Shown one piece after another: positions 45,244 through 57,053 of a stretch of 64,000 nt of DNA (its first letter is position 1; every line of letters begins with the position of its first letter). Where the stretch lies: the NCBI GenBank assembly GCA_022825855.1, contig JAJDWB010000002.1, positions 1-64,000 of the forward strand, in the 5' to 3' direction. This DNA comes from Dehalococcoidia bacterium (GTDB lineage: Bacteria; Chloroflexota; Dehalococcoidia; Bin125). A program made the translations under genes and the position numbers. The notes beneath the pieces are model-generated. The model did not search any database and was not told where the DNA came from. It saw nothing but the letters and a program-made list of their open reading frames with translations.

Positions 45244-46491
45244 TTACCCCTGACGCGACGGCCAACGAGGATGCGACTTCAGGCGCACCAGTATCGCGAC
45301 ACCGACGTCGTACTTGTGTAGCAGCGGCAGACGCTCTGCCTCACCCAAGGCGTCGAGCAGCACGACGCGATTGGTGTCGACCTGGAAGCCGGCGTCGGGC
45401 TGGGTCACGTCGTTGGCGGCGATCAAGGCGAGGCCCTTCTTCTCAATCTTCGCCCGCGCGTTCTCGATCAGGTCGTCGGTCTCGGCAGCGAAACCCACCT
45501 TGAGCAGGTGCGGCGCATCGATCGACGCAATCACGTCAGGATTCTCGACCAGCTCCAGCGTCATCCCGGCTTGCTCGGCGTCTTGTTTCTTCAGCTTCGA
45601 CTCGGCCGCCTCGGCCGGGCGATAGTCGGCCACCGCGGCGGCCATCACCAGCGCGTCCGCGCCGCGCGCCGCATTCTGGATTGCTTCCTGCATCTCCAGC
45701 GCCGTGCCGACCGAGCGCACAACGATGCCGTAGCTGCCCGACGGCGGCGGTTGGGTCGTGATCAGCGTCACCGCCGCTCCCTGATCGCGGGCCGCCTCGG
45801 CCACGGCGACGCCCATCTTGCCACTCGAGTGGTTGCCCACGTAGCGCACCGGATCGATCGGCTCCCGCGTGCCGCCGGCGGTCACGATGATGTGCCGCCC
45901 GCGCAACTCGCCGACCGTGCGGCCGATCGCCGAACGCACCGCCGCAGCCAGTTCGACCGGCTCAATCAGCCGTCCCAAACCGGTGCCGCCCGAGGCCAGG
46001 CGGCCAATCGCGGGCCCGGCAATGAACGCCCCCCGGGCCTTGAGCAGCTCCAGGTTCGCCTGCACCGAGGGCTGGGCGTACATCACGGAGTCCATCGCCG
46101 GCGCGACGACCAGCGGCGCGCTCGTGGCCAGCGCGGTCAGGGTGACCGGATTGTCGCCGAGGCCCTGTGCGAGCTTGGCGATCGTCGTCGCCGAGGCCGG
46201 CGCGACCAGCATTGCGTCGGCCCGCCGCCCCATCGCCACGTGCTGCTCGGCCGGCGCGGCCGGATCCCAGAGGTCGGCTGCGACCTCGCCCTGCACCAGC
46301 GAGCGAAACGTGAGCGGCGGAATGAAGCGGGCCGCCGACGGCGTCAGCGCGACATCCACGATCGCCCCAGCATCCTCCAGCCGGCGCGCCGCCTCAACGC
46401 TCTTGTAGGCGGAGATCGAGCCCGTCACCCCCAACGTCACCCGGCGGCCGCGCAGCGGCAGGGGTATTGGAGCGGCCTGGGCCGCGCTCAC
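45244..46491 (-). CDS. coaBC: Bifunctional phosphopantothenoylcysteine decarboxylase/phosphopantothenate-cysteine ligase
   Basis: 415 residues. CoaC (about 10-175): VTLGVTGSISAYKS flavin loop, then APAMDSVMY where PxMNxxMW is usual (Asn to Asp), and ASGGTGLGRL where many homologues have ACG. CoaB (from 185): VTAGGTREPIDPVRYVGNHSSGKMG and AAVADYRP, LKK. GTG 46491 is used as start, overlapping the coaX stop by 4 bases (GTGA). Together with CoaX it covers three steps from pantothenate towards CoA. Confidence 0.93.
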   Translation of the reverse strand: MSAAQAAPIPLPLRGRRVTLGVTGSISAYKSVEAARRLEDAGAIVDVALTPSAARFIPPLTFRSLVQGEVAADLWDPAAPAEQHVAMGRRADAMLVAPASATTIAKLAQGLGDNPVTLTALATSAPLVVAPAMDSVMYAQPSVQANLELLKARGAFIAGPAIGRLASGGTGLGRLIEPVELAAAVRSAIGRTVGELRGRHIIVTAGGTREPIDPVRYVGNHSSGKMGVAVAEAARDQGAAVTLITTQPPPSGSYGIVVRSVGTALEMQEAIQNAARGADALVMAAAVADYRPAEAAESKLKKQDAEQAGMTLELVENPDVIASIDAPHLLKVGFAAETDDLIENARAKIEKKGLALIAANDVTQPDAGFQVDTNRVVLLDALGEAERLPLLHKYDVGVAILVRLKSHPRWPSRQG

Positions 46492-47264
46492 GGCGTGCCC
46501 TCGGCGTTGTAGTAGTACAGCTCGCGCAGGCCCCACAGAATCAAGTCCTCGTCGACCACGTCGAGAATCTGCGTCTCTTCCGCGATCCGCGGAGCCCAGC
46601 CGCCTGTCGCCACGACCCTGGCGTCGCCGAGCTCCTGCCGGAAGCGCGCGATGATCCCCTCCACCAGTCCCACGTAGCCGAACAGGATCCCGCTCTGCAG
46701 TGCCGTCTCCGTGCGCGTGCCGATCGCGGTCGGCGGCCGCTCCAGGTCGATCCGCGCCAGCCGGCTGGCGCGGTCGAACAGCGCGTCCGTGGAAATGCCG
46801 ATGCCCGGCGAGATCGCCCCGCCGACATAGATGCCGTGCTCGTTGATCGCGTCGAACACCGTGGCCGTGCCGAAGTCCACCACGATCAGGGGCGGCGGTC
46901 CGTAGCGCGAGACCGCCGCCACCGCGTCGACGATCCGGTCGGCGCCCAACTCCTCGGTGTGTTCGATCGCGACCCGCACCGGCTTGCGCATGTGCGGCGA
47001 GACCAGCAGCGGTTCCGTGCGCAGGAATCGGCGGCAGACCTCCTGAAAGACCGGCGCCAGCGCTGGCACCACCGAGGAGATGATCGCGCCGTCGATCTGT
47101 TCGATGCGGATGCCCTCGTAGCGCAGTAGCGAGGCGACGAAGATGCCGTACTCGTCGGACAATCGATCGTGGTGGGTCGCCAACCGCCAGGTATGGACAA
47201 TTTTACGATCGTTAAACACGCCGATCTGGAGCGTGGTGTTGCCAATGTCAATCGCGATCAGCAC
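46488..47264 (-). CDS. coaX: Type III pantothenate kinase
   Basis: 258 residues of the ASKHA fold. DIGNTTLQIGVF (phosphate loop with Asp6), TEELGADRIVDAVAA, IVVDFGTATVFDAI and GAISPGIGIS are the conserved motifs. Phosphorylates pantothenate as first step of CoA synthesis. GTG start at 47264, GAGGGCGG upstream. Divergent from dnaA with about 390 bases between. Confidence 0.94.
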   Translation of the reverse strand: MLIAIDIGNTTLQIGVFNDRKIVHTWRLATHHDRLSDEYGIFVASLLRYEGIRIEQIDGAIISSVVPALAPVFQEVCRRFLRTEPLLVSPHMRKPVRVAIEHTEELGADRIVDAVAAVSRYGPPPLIVVDFGTATVFDAINEHGIYVGGAISPGIGISTDALFDRASRLARIDLERPPTAIGTRTETALQSGILFGYVGLVEGIIARFRQELGDARVVATGGWAPRIAEETQILDVVDEDLILWGLRELYYYNAEGTP

Positions 47265-47656
47265 GTGTCGCCGCCCTCACCGACCGTTCGCGCGCCCCGG
47301 TGCGCCGCAGCGCGTGCGCAGCCGAGACGAATGTCAGCTCCGTAATCCCGTGCATTCTAGGCGTCCGCCTGCGCCGGGCCCCAACTCGTCGACCCGCTAC
47401 GGTCGGCGCCCTCGATCAGACGATCTCGGCAACAGTCAAGCGTTGCCGCTGGCCCGCGTGGACGGATTGGGGAACGTGTGGATTGTCTATCTGGTACGCG
47501 GTCGGTTCGCGGCGATTTCCTGGCGGGCTGTTGTCACTCAAGGCGGCGGTTAGTATGTTCCGTCAAGCGACCCTTCCGACAGCGGCGTTCCTGGTCGTTC
47601 CCCGCTAGAGCGCGCGTCCCGAGAGTGGCGCGTTGCCATAAGGAGACTCGAACGGC
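47265..47656. other. coaX-dnaA intergenic region, candidate origin or dnaA control region
   Basis: 392 bases without a credible gene. It holds the dnaA promoter (47531-47559) and one near-consensus DnaA-box candidate TGTGGATTG (47477-47485; seven of nine bases of the TTATCCACA consensus read on the other strand). Further weak boxes exist but no cluster typical of a complete oriC was found, nor an obvious AT-rich unwinding element. Confidence 0.5.
47531..47559 (+). promoter_or_regulatory. dnaA promoter
   Basis: TTGTCA (47531-47536), spacer of exactly 17 bases, TATGTT (47554-47559); ATG of dnaA is about 100 bases downstream with AAGGAG upstream of it. This is the best full -35/-10 match found in the window. 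Confidence 0.5.
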
Positions 47657-49060
47657 ATGGTCACCCGATCCGCTCGCTCCTTCAACGATCCCCACTCCGA
47701 TCCGCGCGCAATCTGGCAGCGAGCGCTGGAACTGCTTCGCAACTCCCTGGGTCGCGACACGTTCGAGACCTGGTTCTCGGAAACACATGCCATCGAGATC
47801 CGCGGCGGCGTCCTGCATGTCGGCGTCCCCACCGTGTTCAAGCTCGAGACCTTGCGCGGCAGCTACTACCCGCACCTCGCCTCCGCCGTCCGCGACGCCG
47901 CCGGACGCAGCATGGAGATTGAACTGCGCGTCGCTCCCCGCCCGGAGCCGGTCACACCGGCGCTGAATCTGCCCCCCGGCCCGGCCGAAGAGGCCGAACG
48001 CGGCCAGCCGATCCAGCCCGCCCGCAGCCGGCCCTCGGTCCTTGCCCAGGCGACCTTCGACCGCTTCGTCGAGGGCGCCTCCAACCAGATCGCCGTGACC
48101 GCCGCTCGGCGCGTCGCCTTTCACCCGGGCGAGGACACCAATCCCCTCTTCATCTACGCCAACTCCGGGCTGGGCAAGACCCACCTGCTGCACGCCATCG
48201 CCCATGTCACGATGCAGCGCCACTACACGGTCCTGGTCGACACCGAGTCCTACGTGCGCCAGTTCGTCAATAGCGTCGGCGCCGGCGAGCGCGCCGCTTT
48301 CCAGGAGAAGTACGAGTCGGCCGAAGTCCTGATCGTCGACGACGTGCAGAAGCTGGGCGGCAAGGTCCAGACCCAGGACGAGTTCTACAACGTCTTCAAC
48401 GCGCTACATCAGCGCGACCGGCAGATCGTGATCGCCTCGGACATGCCGCCGCGCCTGCTCACCGGCCTCGGCGAGCGCCTGGTCACTCGTTTCGAGGGCG
48501 GCCTCGTCGTCGAGATCAATCCGCCCGACCTCGAACTCCGCATCGCCATCCTGCAGCGCACGCTGGACAACTGGAAGATGCAGATCGACGACGGCACGCT
48601 GCTGATGATCGCCGAGCGCGGCGGCACCAACGTCCGCGCGCTGCTCGGCGCGCTCCAGCGCGTGCGCATGTACTCCGAGATGGACCGCTCCCCGCCCACA
48701 CCGGCGATCGTCATGAAAGCCCTCGCGGGACACGCCCCCGACGAGATGCGCAAGGCCAAGCCGACCGTCGCCGAACTGATCGCCGCCGCGGCCGACCTCA
48801 CCGGCGTCGCCCCCGAGCTCTTCACCTCACCGCGCAAGGATCGCCGAACCGCCCGCGCACGCCAGATCGTCATGTACCTCGCCTGCCGCCACACCGACCT
48901 CTCGCTGCACGCCATCGGCGAGGCGCTCGGCGGCCGCGACCACTCGACCGTGCTCCACGGGCGCGACAAGGTCGAGAGCATGCTCGCCCAGTCGGGCGAC
49001 GCCGAGTCCCAGTGGTGGCTCCAGCAGATCTCCGAGATCCGCTCCCGCTTGCACCTCTAA
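47657..49060 (+). CDS. dnaA: Chromosomal replication initiator DnaA with unusual P-loop
   Basis: 467 residues. Domain I about 1-90 (DTFETWFSETHAIEI), Pro-rich linker domain II, AAA+ domain III, domain IV from about 370 ending with the DNA-binding signature GGRDHSTVLHGRDKVE. Walker A is A168-N-S-G-L-G-K-T175, where nearly all DnaA proteins have GG before the TGLGKT, and Walker B is IVDDVQKLGGK. The RFEGGL arginine-finger region and GTNVRALLGALQRV (Glu of the usual RELEGAL is Leu) follow. ATP binding may still occur as the GLGKT core is intact. Confidence 0.95.
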   Translation: MVTRSARSFNDPHSDPRAIWQRALELLRNSLGRDTFETWFSETHAIEIRGGVLHVGVPTVFKLETLRGSYYPHLASAVRDAAGRSMEIELRVAPRPEPVTPALNLPPGPAEEAERGQPIQPARSRPSVLAQATFDRFVEGASNQIAVTAARRVAFHPGEDTNPLFIYANSGLGKTHLLHAIAHVTMQRHYTVLVDTESYVRQFVNSVGAGERAAFQEKYESAEVLIVDDVQKLGGKVQTQDEFYNVFNALHQRDRQIVIASDMPPRLLTGLGERLVTRFEGGLVVEINPPDLELRIAILQRTLDNWKMQIDDGTLLMIAERGGTNVRALLGALQRVRMYSEMDRSPPTPAIVMKALAGHAPDEMRKAKPTVAELIAAAADLTGVAPELFTSPRKDRRTARARQIVMYLACRHTDLSLHAIGEALGGRDHSTVLHGRDKVESMLAQSGDAESQWWLQQISEIRSRLHL

Positions 49061-50612
<1,552 letters not shown>

Positions 50613-50629
50613 CGGCCGTGGCGGGACGT

Positions 50630-51256
50630 ATGGAACTCCCGGACCTGCAGTTCGAGCCGCACGAGCGCGTCGGCGCACTGGGCGGCACCTTCGATCCGCT
50701 CCATCGCGCCCACCTGCATCTCGCCGACGCCGCCGCTCAGGCCCTCGAACTCGACCGGCTGATCCTGATTCCGGCCGGCGATCCCTGGCGCAAGCATGAC
50801 CGCAGCGTCACCCCGGCCGCGCACCGGCTGGCCATGACGATTGAGGCCGTCCGCGCCCGCCGCGGCGGACTCGAGGTCTCCGATATCGAAGTCCGGCGGG
50901 AGGGGCCGACCTACACGCTCGACACGGTGCGGGAACTCAGGGATCGCGGCGCGAAGCAACTCTGGTGGATCATGGGCGCCGACGCCGTGCTCGACCTCCC
51001 GCACTGGCACAAGCCGAACGAAATCCTCACCTCCGCACGGATCGCGGCTGCCGTCCGGCCCGGCGCGGAGCTTGAACGCCGCCAGCTCGACCGCATCGTG
51101 CCCGGGCTCGGCCGCTGGCTCGACTGGGTGCCGATGCAGCCGATCGACCTCTCCGCCTCCGACATCCGCGACCGCATCCGCCGCGGCGACGACGTGTCCG
51201 GCGACGTCCCCCTGGCCGTGCTCGAGTACGCCCGCGAACACGGGCTGTACGGGTAG
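50630..51256 (+). CDS. nadD: Nicotinate-nucleotide adenylyltransferase
   Basis: 208 residues from ATG 50630. Nucleotidyltransferase signature GGTFDPLHRAHL, then IPAGDPWRK, the central WIMGADAVLDLPHWHKPNEIL and the C-terminal LSASDIRDRIRRG (S/T-x-x-x-R). Joins nicotinate mononucleotide and ATP into NaAD. GTG 50618 is an alternative start four codons upstream with a better-placed GGGAGC; the family start fits either. 17 bases downstream of obg. Confidence 0.94.
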   Translation: MELPDLQFEPHERVGALGGTFDPLHRAHLHLADAAAQALELDRLILIPAGDPWRKHDRSVTPAAHRLAMTIEAVRARRGGLEVSDIEVRREGPTYTLDTVRELRDRGAKQLWWIMGADAVLDLPHWHKPNEILTSARIAAAVRPGAELERRQLDRIVPGLGRWLDWVPMQPIDLSASDIRDRIRRGDDVSGDVPLAVLEYAREHGLYG

Positions 51257-51263
51257 GTTCGGC

Positions 51264-51923
51264 CTATCCTCGACCGGTGTTCTCGGGCGTGTAGTGCTCC
51301 TTGCGCACCAGCACCGTCAACCTCGGACCGGGCGGGAACAGGAAGGGACGCAGGGGCAACGTCTGCACCCAGGCGAAGCCGGCGTCGTAGGCGAGCTGGC
51401 CAAGTTGCCCGAACGTGCGCAGCACCGGCTCGCGGCCGTTGCGGCGCAGGGCCAGCGACCAGCCCGCGTTGACCGCGTCCGATCTGGAGGCCGCAATCTC
51501 CCACATCACCGCCACCCCGTTGTGCGCCAGCACCCGCCAGATCTCCTCCAGCACGCGCAGGGCATAGGCGTCATCCCAGCCGCGCAGTTGATGCGGCAGG
51601 ACCGCGAAGTCGACGCTGCCCTCGTCCAACGGCAGGCGATGGGCCTCGGCCTGGACGGTGTCCACGCCGGGCGCCGGCGCCGGCGGCCGTGCGTCGGTCA
51701 GGACCGCAAGCGGGACCGGCTCCAGGTCGGCCGTATCGGCGATCAGCGCCGCCAGACCGGGCGCGTCGGGGCCCAGCACCAGCAAGCGCTCGACCGGCGC
51801 CATCGCCGTCAGCGCGACGAGCTGCGCCGCCGCCGAGTCCTCCAGCGCCAGGCGTGGCTGCCCGCGCCACCAGCGAGTCAGCGCCGGGGGCATCCGGACC
51901 AGGGGACGCGCGTCCCGGGGCAT
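51264..51923 (-). CDS. Class I SAM-dependent methyltransferase-like protein
   Basis: 219 residues from ATG 51923. Rossmann-type layout: LVVLG..-like ERLLVLGPDAPGLAALIAD, then LAVLTDARPPAPAP, LPLDEGSVDFAVLPHQLRGW (the usual D-hh-h-motif position), and a long helical C-terminal part. The glycine-rich SAM loop is weak (GPDAPG), so activity is not certain. The chosen ATG is 4 bases after the gyrB stop; a longer version overlaps gyrB by 29 bases. Confidence 0.6.
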   Translation of the reverse strand: MPRDARPLVRMPPALTRWWRGQPRLALEDSAAAQLVALTAMAPVERLLVLGPDAPGLAALIADTADLEPVPLAVLTDARPPAPAPGVDTVQAEAHRLPLDEGSVDFAVLPHQLRGWDDAYALRVLEEIWRVLAHNGVAVMWEIAASRSDAVNAGWSLALRRNGREPVLRTFGQLGQLAYDAGFAWVQTLPLRPFLFPPGPRLTVLVRKEHYTPENTGRG

Positions 51924-51927
51924 CGGC

Positions 51928-54063
<2,136 letters not shown>

Positions 54064-54192
54064 TCAACGCAAGGGCGCCGGGGCGGTAGGCTGACTATGT
54101 CCACATTACCACCGCTGCGGCGTAGGCGACACCAGGATTTACGCGATTTACGCGGTGAAACACAGGGGATACACGGGAAGCACGAGGCCGCA

Positions 54193-54702
54193 ATGACCAG
54201 TTGGCGAGAGCGGCTCCGGCTGGTCAATCCGTCCGTCGCCCGCGACGCCGCGCTGCACGGACTGCCCGACCGGATCGACGATCTCTCGCCCGTCGCCGTG
54301 GTCCGCAACGGGATCAACGACACCTCCGGTCGGGTCTGGGCCCAGGTCCGTTCCGAGCTCGTCTTCCGCTCCGAGTTCGAGCCTGCGCTGGACGGACTCT
54401 CCGGCTTCTCCCACCTCTTCGTGATCGGCTGGATGGGTGACGTAACGGACGAGGGCCGGGCGCTGCTCAAGCTGCATCCCTCGGGCGCCGGCGACACGCC
54501 CGAGGTCGGCGTCTTCGCGACCCGCACGGCGCACCGGCCCAACCCGATCTCGATCTCGATCTGCCCGCTCGAATCCGTCGACGGCCGGGTTGCCAAGGTG
54601 ATCGGCCTCGATCTCGTCAACGGCACCCCGATCCTGGACGTCAAGCCCTACGTCACTTTCTACGACTCCTTCGACGCCACCATCCCGGGATGGGCGGAGT
54701 AG
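54193..54702 (+). CDS. trmO: TrmO/TsaA family tRNA methyltransferase
   Basis: 169 residues. LSPVAVVRNGIND and the conserved beta-barrel signature GVFATRTAHRPNPISISICPLESVDG define the TsaA/TrmO family, which methylates N6-threonylcarbamoyl-adenosine 37 in tRNA. The usual C-terminal extension of TrmO is missing, as in many single-domain members. ATG 54193 is used; the much longer open frame on this strand upstream is antisense to gyrB and not coding. Confidence 0.88.
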   Translation: MTSWRERLRLVNPSVARDAALHGLPDRIDDLSPVAVVRNGINDTSGRVWAQVRSELVFRSEFEPALDGLSGFSHLFVIGWMGDVTDEGRALLKLHPSGAGDTPEVGVFATRTAHRPNPISISICPLESVDGRVAKVIGLDLVNGTPILDVKPYVTFYDSFDATIPGWAE

Positions 54703-54709
54703 CCCGCCC

Positions 54710-55210
54710 GTGCCCCGGATTCGCAGCAACATCGTCGCCGTCTACATCGTGCGGCCCGCCGACTCAGCCGACTCAGGCGTCGAGCTGTTGATGCTGCAGC
54801 GCCCCCGCGGACACCGGTTCGCCGACTCCTGGCAGACCGTCGGCGGACACATCGAGGAGCGGCGCGGCGAGACTGCCTGGCAGGCCGCCCTGCGCGAACT
54901 GGATGAGGAGACCGGGCTCGAGGTCGAGCAGTGGTACCGCATCGACCGGCCCGAGATCTTCTACAACCCCGAGAACGACAGCATCTACCTCGTGCCGGCC
55001 TTTGTGGCCGTTGCCGCGCCGGAGGCCGAACCGGTGCTCTCGGAAGAGCACCAGGCCTACCGCTGGCAAGCTCCGCAGGCCGCCGCCGCCAGTGTCGACT
55101 GGGCGGCCATGCGCGACTCGATCCTGCTGGTCGGCGAGGCATTGGCCGATCCCCGACACCCGGCACTCGGTTTGACGCCATTCGATCCAGAGGACCTTGG
55201 CCACGGCTGA
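54710..55210 (+). CDS. NUDIX hydrolase
   Basis: 166 residues. Nudix box around 45-70: GGHIEERRGETAWQAALREL then DEETGL, with a two-residue insertion (ERR) in the GX5E part compared with the consensus, RELDEE intact. Hydrolyses a nucleoside-diphosphate-linked compound; related proteins include dihydroneopterin triphosphate pyrophosphatases, but substrate is not clear. GTG start at 54710, 8 bases after trmO stop. Confidence 0.88.
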   Translation: MPRIRSNIVAVYIVRPADSADSGVELLMLQRPRGHRFADSWQTVGGHIEERRGETAWQAALRELDEETGLEVEQWYRIDRPEIFYNPENDSIYLVPAFVAVAAPEAEPVLSEEHQAYRWQAPQAAAASVDWAAMRDSILLVGEALADPRHPALGLTPFDPEDLGHG

Positions 55211-55230
55211 TTCCGCCCCCGTGTCCCCTG

Positions 55231-55294
55231 TTCAAGCCAGGGGCAGGCAAGCACGGGGCAGGCTCCGTGCCGCCTATTCAAGCCAGGGGCAGGC
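55231..55294. repeat. 18-bp direct repeat pair
   Basis: TTCAAGCCAGGGGCAGGC occurs at 55231-55248 and 55277-55294, 46 bp apart start to start, in the gap after the NUDIX gene. The intervening part has another GGGGCAGGC copy. Origin unclear; it is next to a strong hairpin and the 45-bp dispersed repeat. Confidence 0.85.
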
Positions 55295-55302
55295 TGCGCG
55301 GG

Positions 55303-55322
55303 GCCCCCGCCTTCGCGGGGGC
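55303..55322 (+). terminator. GC-rich hairpin downstream of the NUDIX gene
   Basis: GCCCCCGC-CTTC-GCGGGGGC is a perfect 8-bp stem with a CTTC loop, very stable. There is no T tract after it (GACTAGTTTGG), so it may be a Rho-dependent or 3'-end processing structure rather than a classical terminator. Confidence 0.5.
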
Positions 55323-55360
55323 GACTAGTTTGGGGCGCTTCCGAAGCGCTGAAAAAAACT

Positions 55361-55405
55361 GCGGGAGGGCCCTCACCCTAACCCTCTCCCTCGGGGAGAG
55401 GGGAT
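55361..55405. repeat. 45-bp dispersed palindromic repeat, copy 2
   Basis: Identical to 5672-5716 and in the same orientation. Hairpin CCCTCTCCC (55382-55390), TCG, GGGAGAGGG (55394-55402). Here it lies between the NUDIX gene and the 3' end of a minus-strand gene and encodes nothing. Confidence 0.9.
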
Positions 55406-55440
55406 CGGAAGGCTCTTGGCCCCGGTGAGGGGGACGGGGA

Positions 55441-55800
55441 TTAGGGAGGTTCGTCCTCGTCGGGGTTGGAGGATTCGTCGTCTTCTTCGTCCTGCTCGGC
55501 TTCCGCTTCGGCGTTTGCTTCGGCTTCGAGCCTGCGTTTGGCTTCGGCGCGTTCCATGGCCATCAGGCGGTCGATCTGTTCGTCGCTCATCAGGCAGACG
55601 AGGACATCGGGGTCGTCGAAGTCGGGCAGCGGCGGCTCCGGGATGCCGTTGGGCTGTTGGCCGCGGGGGAAGAGGTCGAGCATGCGGCAGAGGGAGTCGA
55701 GGGCGCGGACCTGGACGTAGCCGCGTTCCTCGGGATTGTTGGCGATCGCCCAGTAGCGGTCGTGGATCTGTTGGCGGGTGGCCTGTGCGTCGGTGCTCAT
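55441..55800 (-). CDS. Small protein with acidic coiled-coil tail, unknown function
   Basis: 119 residues. N-terminal helical part RQQIHDRYWAIANNPEERGYVQVRALDSLCRMLDLFP, central Pro-rich PNGIPEPPLPDF, and a C-terminal charged helix DRLMAMERAEAKRRLEAEAN ending in a Glu/Asp run. The N-terminal part has a faint resemblance to small phage terminase subunits, not convincing. AAAGGA precedes the ATG at 55800. Alone on its strand between convergent and divergent neighbours. Confidence 0.6.
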   Translation of the reverse strand: MSTDAQATRQQIHDRYWAIANNPEERGYVQVRALDSLCRMLDLFPRGQQPNGIPEPPLPDFDDPDVLVCLMSDEQIDRLMAMERAEAKRRLEAEANAEAEAEQDEEDDESSNPDEDEPP

Positions 55801-55938
55801 GGGTTGTCCTTTCAATGAACATGCGTTTGTGATTGATGGTATGTGAACGAGAGTTCTGATGTTGTGTCGTGGTTGGCGGATGCGGGGAATGGGCACTGCG
55901 AGACTGCCCATCTCCGGCAGCCGTGCGACGATACGGCC

Positions 55939-57024
55939 ATGACTTCGATTGGACTGATCGGCTTCGAGCGCTCGGGCAAGACGACGCTCTTCAACGCGAT
56001 CACCGGCGCCGCGCGCCCGACCGGCTTCGCCGTTCACCAGGAGCCGCACGAGGGCGTCGTGCCGGCGCCCGACGCGCGCCTCAACCGCCTCTCGCAGCTC
56101 TACCAGCCGAAGAAGACCACGCCCGCCGTGCTCGACGTGATCGACTTCCCCGGCGCCGGGTTCTCGGGAGCGCTCGGCGGCGGCAACGAGCCGCCCTCTT
56201 CCCGGCTGCTGGACCAGCTCGCCCAGCTCGACGCCCTCGTCCACGTCGTCCGCGCTTTCGACAACGACGCCGTCCCCCATCCGGCCGAACGGGTCGACCC
56301 CGAAGGCGACATCGAGGCGATGCAGCTCGAACTGACCTTCGCCGACCTTGCCCTGATCGAGAAACGGCTGCAACGCATCGCCCTGGAAACCAAGTCGATG
56401 AAGGCAGCCGAACGGGTCGCCGCCGACCGCGAGGTCGACCTGCTCCGCCGCCTGCAATCACACCTCGGCGACGGCGGCACGCTGCTCGACGCGCCGATCT
56501 CCGAGCTCGAGCGCGCCGACATCCGCCACTACCGCTTTCTCACCGAGCGGCCGATGCTGACGATCTGCAACGTCGACGAAGAGTCTGCGTCAGCGGGCGG
56601 CGCCGAAGGCATCGCGCTCTCCGCCCGGCTGGAGGAAGAACTGCGCGACTTCGAGGAGGACGAGGCCGCCGCCTACCGCGAGGAACTCGGCGTCGGCGCG
56701 GGCGCGGTCGAGACGGCGTTGCAGGAGACCTTCCGGCTGCTCGGCCTGCGCACGTTCTTCACCGTCGGCCCCGACGAGTGCCGGGCCTGGACGACCCGGG
56801 CCCACGACACCGCGCCGCAGGCGGCGGGACGGATCCACACCGATATGGAGCGCGGCTTCATCCGCGCCGAAGTCGTGCGCTGGGACGACCTGCTGGATTG
56901 CGGCGCCGCCGTCGGCGCGTCCGGCGCCGAAGCCGAGGCCAAGAAGCGAGCCCTCTCCCGCACCGAGGGCAAGGACTATCAGGTCAACGACGGAGACGTC
57001 CTGCACATCCTCTTCAACGTCTGA
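55939..57024 (+). CDS. ychF: YchF-type ribosome-binding ATPase (Obg family)
   Basis: 361 residues. P-loop GFERSGKTTLFNAITG (variant of the usual GLPNVGKST), DFPGAGFSGALGGGNE, NVDE as the altered G4 motif (N-x-x-E, favouring ATP over GTP), long coiled-coil insertion from about 120 to 190 and C-terminal TGS domain finishing in RTEGKDYQVNDGDVLHILFN. Start ATG 55939 fits the family; the frame upstream has no homology. No clear Shine-Dalgarno. Confidence 0.93.
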   Translation: MTSIGLIGFERSGKTTLFNAITGAARPTGFAVHQEPHEGVVPAPDARLNRLSQLYQPKKTTPAVLDVIDFPGAGFSGALGGGNEPPSSRLLDQLAQLDALVHVVRAFDNDAVPHPAERVDPEGDIEAMQLELTFADLALIEKRLQRIALETKSMKAAERVAADREVDLLRRLQSHLGDGGTLLDAPISELERADIRHYRFLTERPMLTICNVDEESASAGGAEGIALSARLEEELRDFEEDEAAAYREELGVGAGAVETALQETFRLLGLRTFFTVGPDECRAWTTRAHDTAPQAAGRIHTDMERGFIRAEVVRWDDLLDCGAAVGASGAEAEAKKRALSRTEGKDYQVNDGDVLHILFNV

Positions 57025-57041
57025 CCGGATCAATCGGGACG

Positions 57042-57047
57042 TATCCT
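57042..57047 (+). promoter_or_regulatory. Candidate leaderless -10 element before the XdhC gene
   Basis: TATCCT ends 6 bases before ATG 57054, which has no Shine-Dalgarno. One of six such starts in the window. Confidence 0.4.
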
Positions 57048-57053
57048 CTAGCC

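Noticed and set aside
55229-55295. Two 18-bp repeats as a minimal CRISPR array
   Set aside because: Only two copies, spacer-like gap of 28 bp contains a third partial copy, and there are no cas genes.
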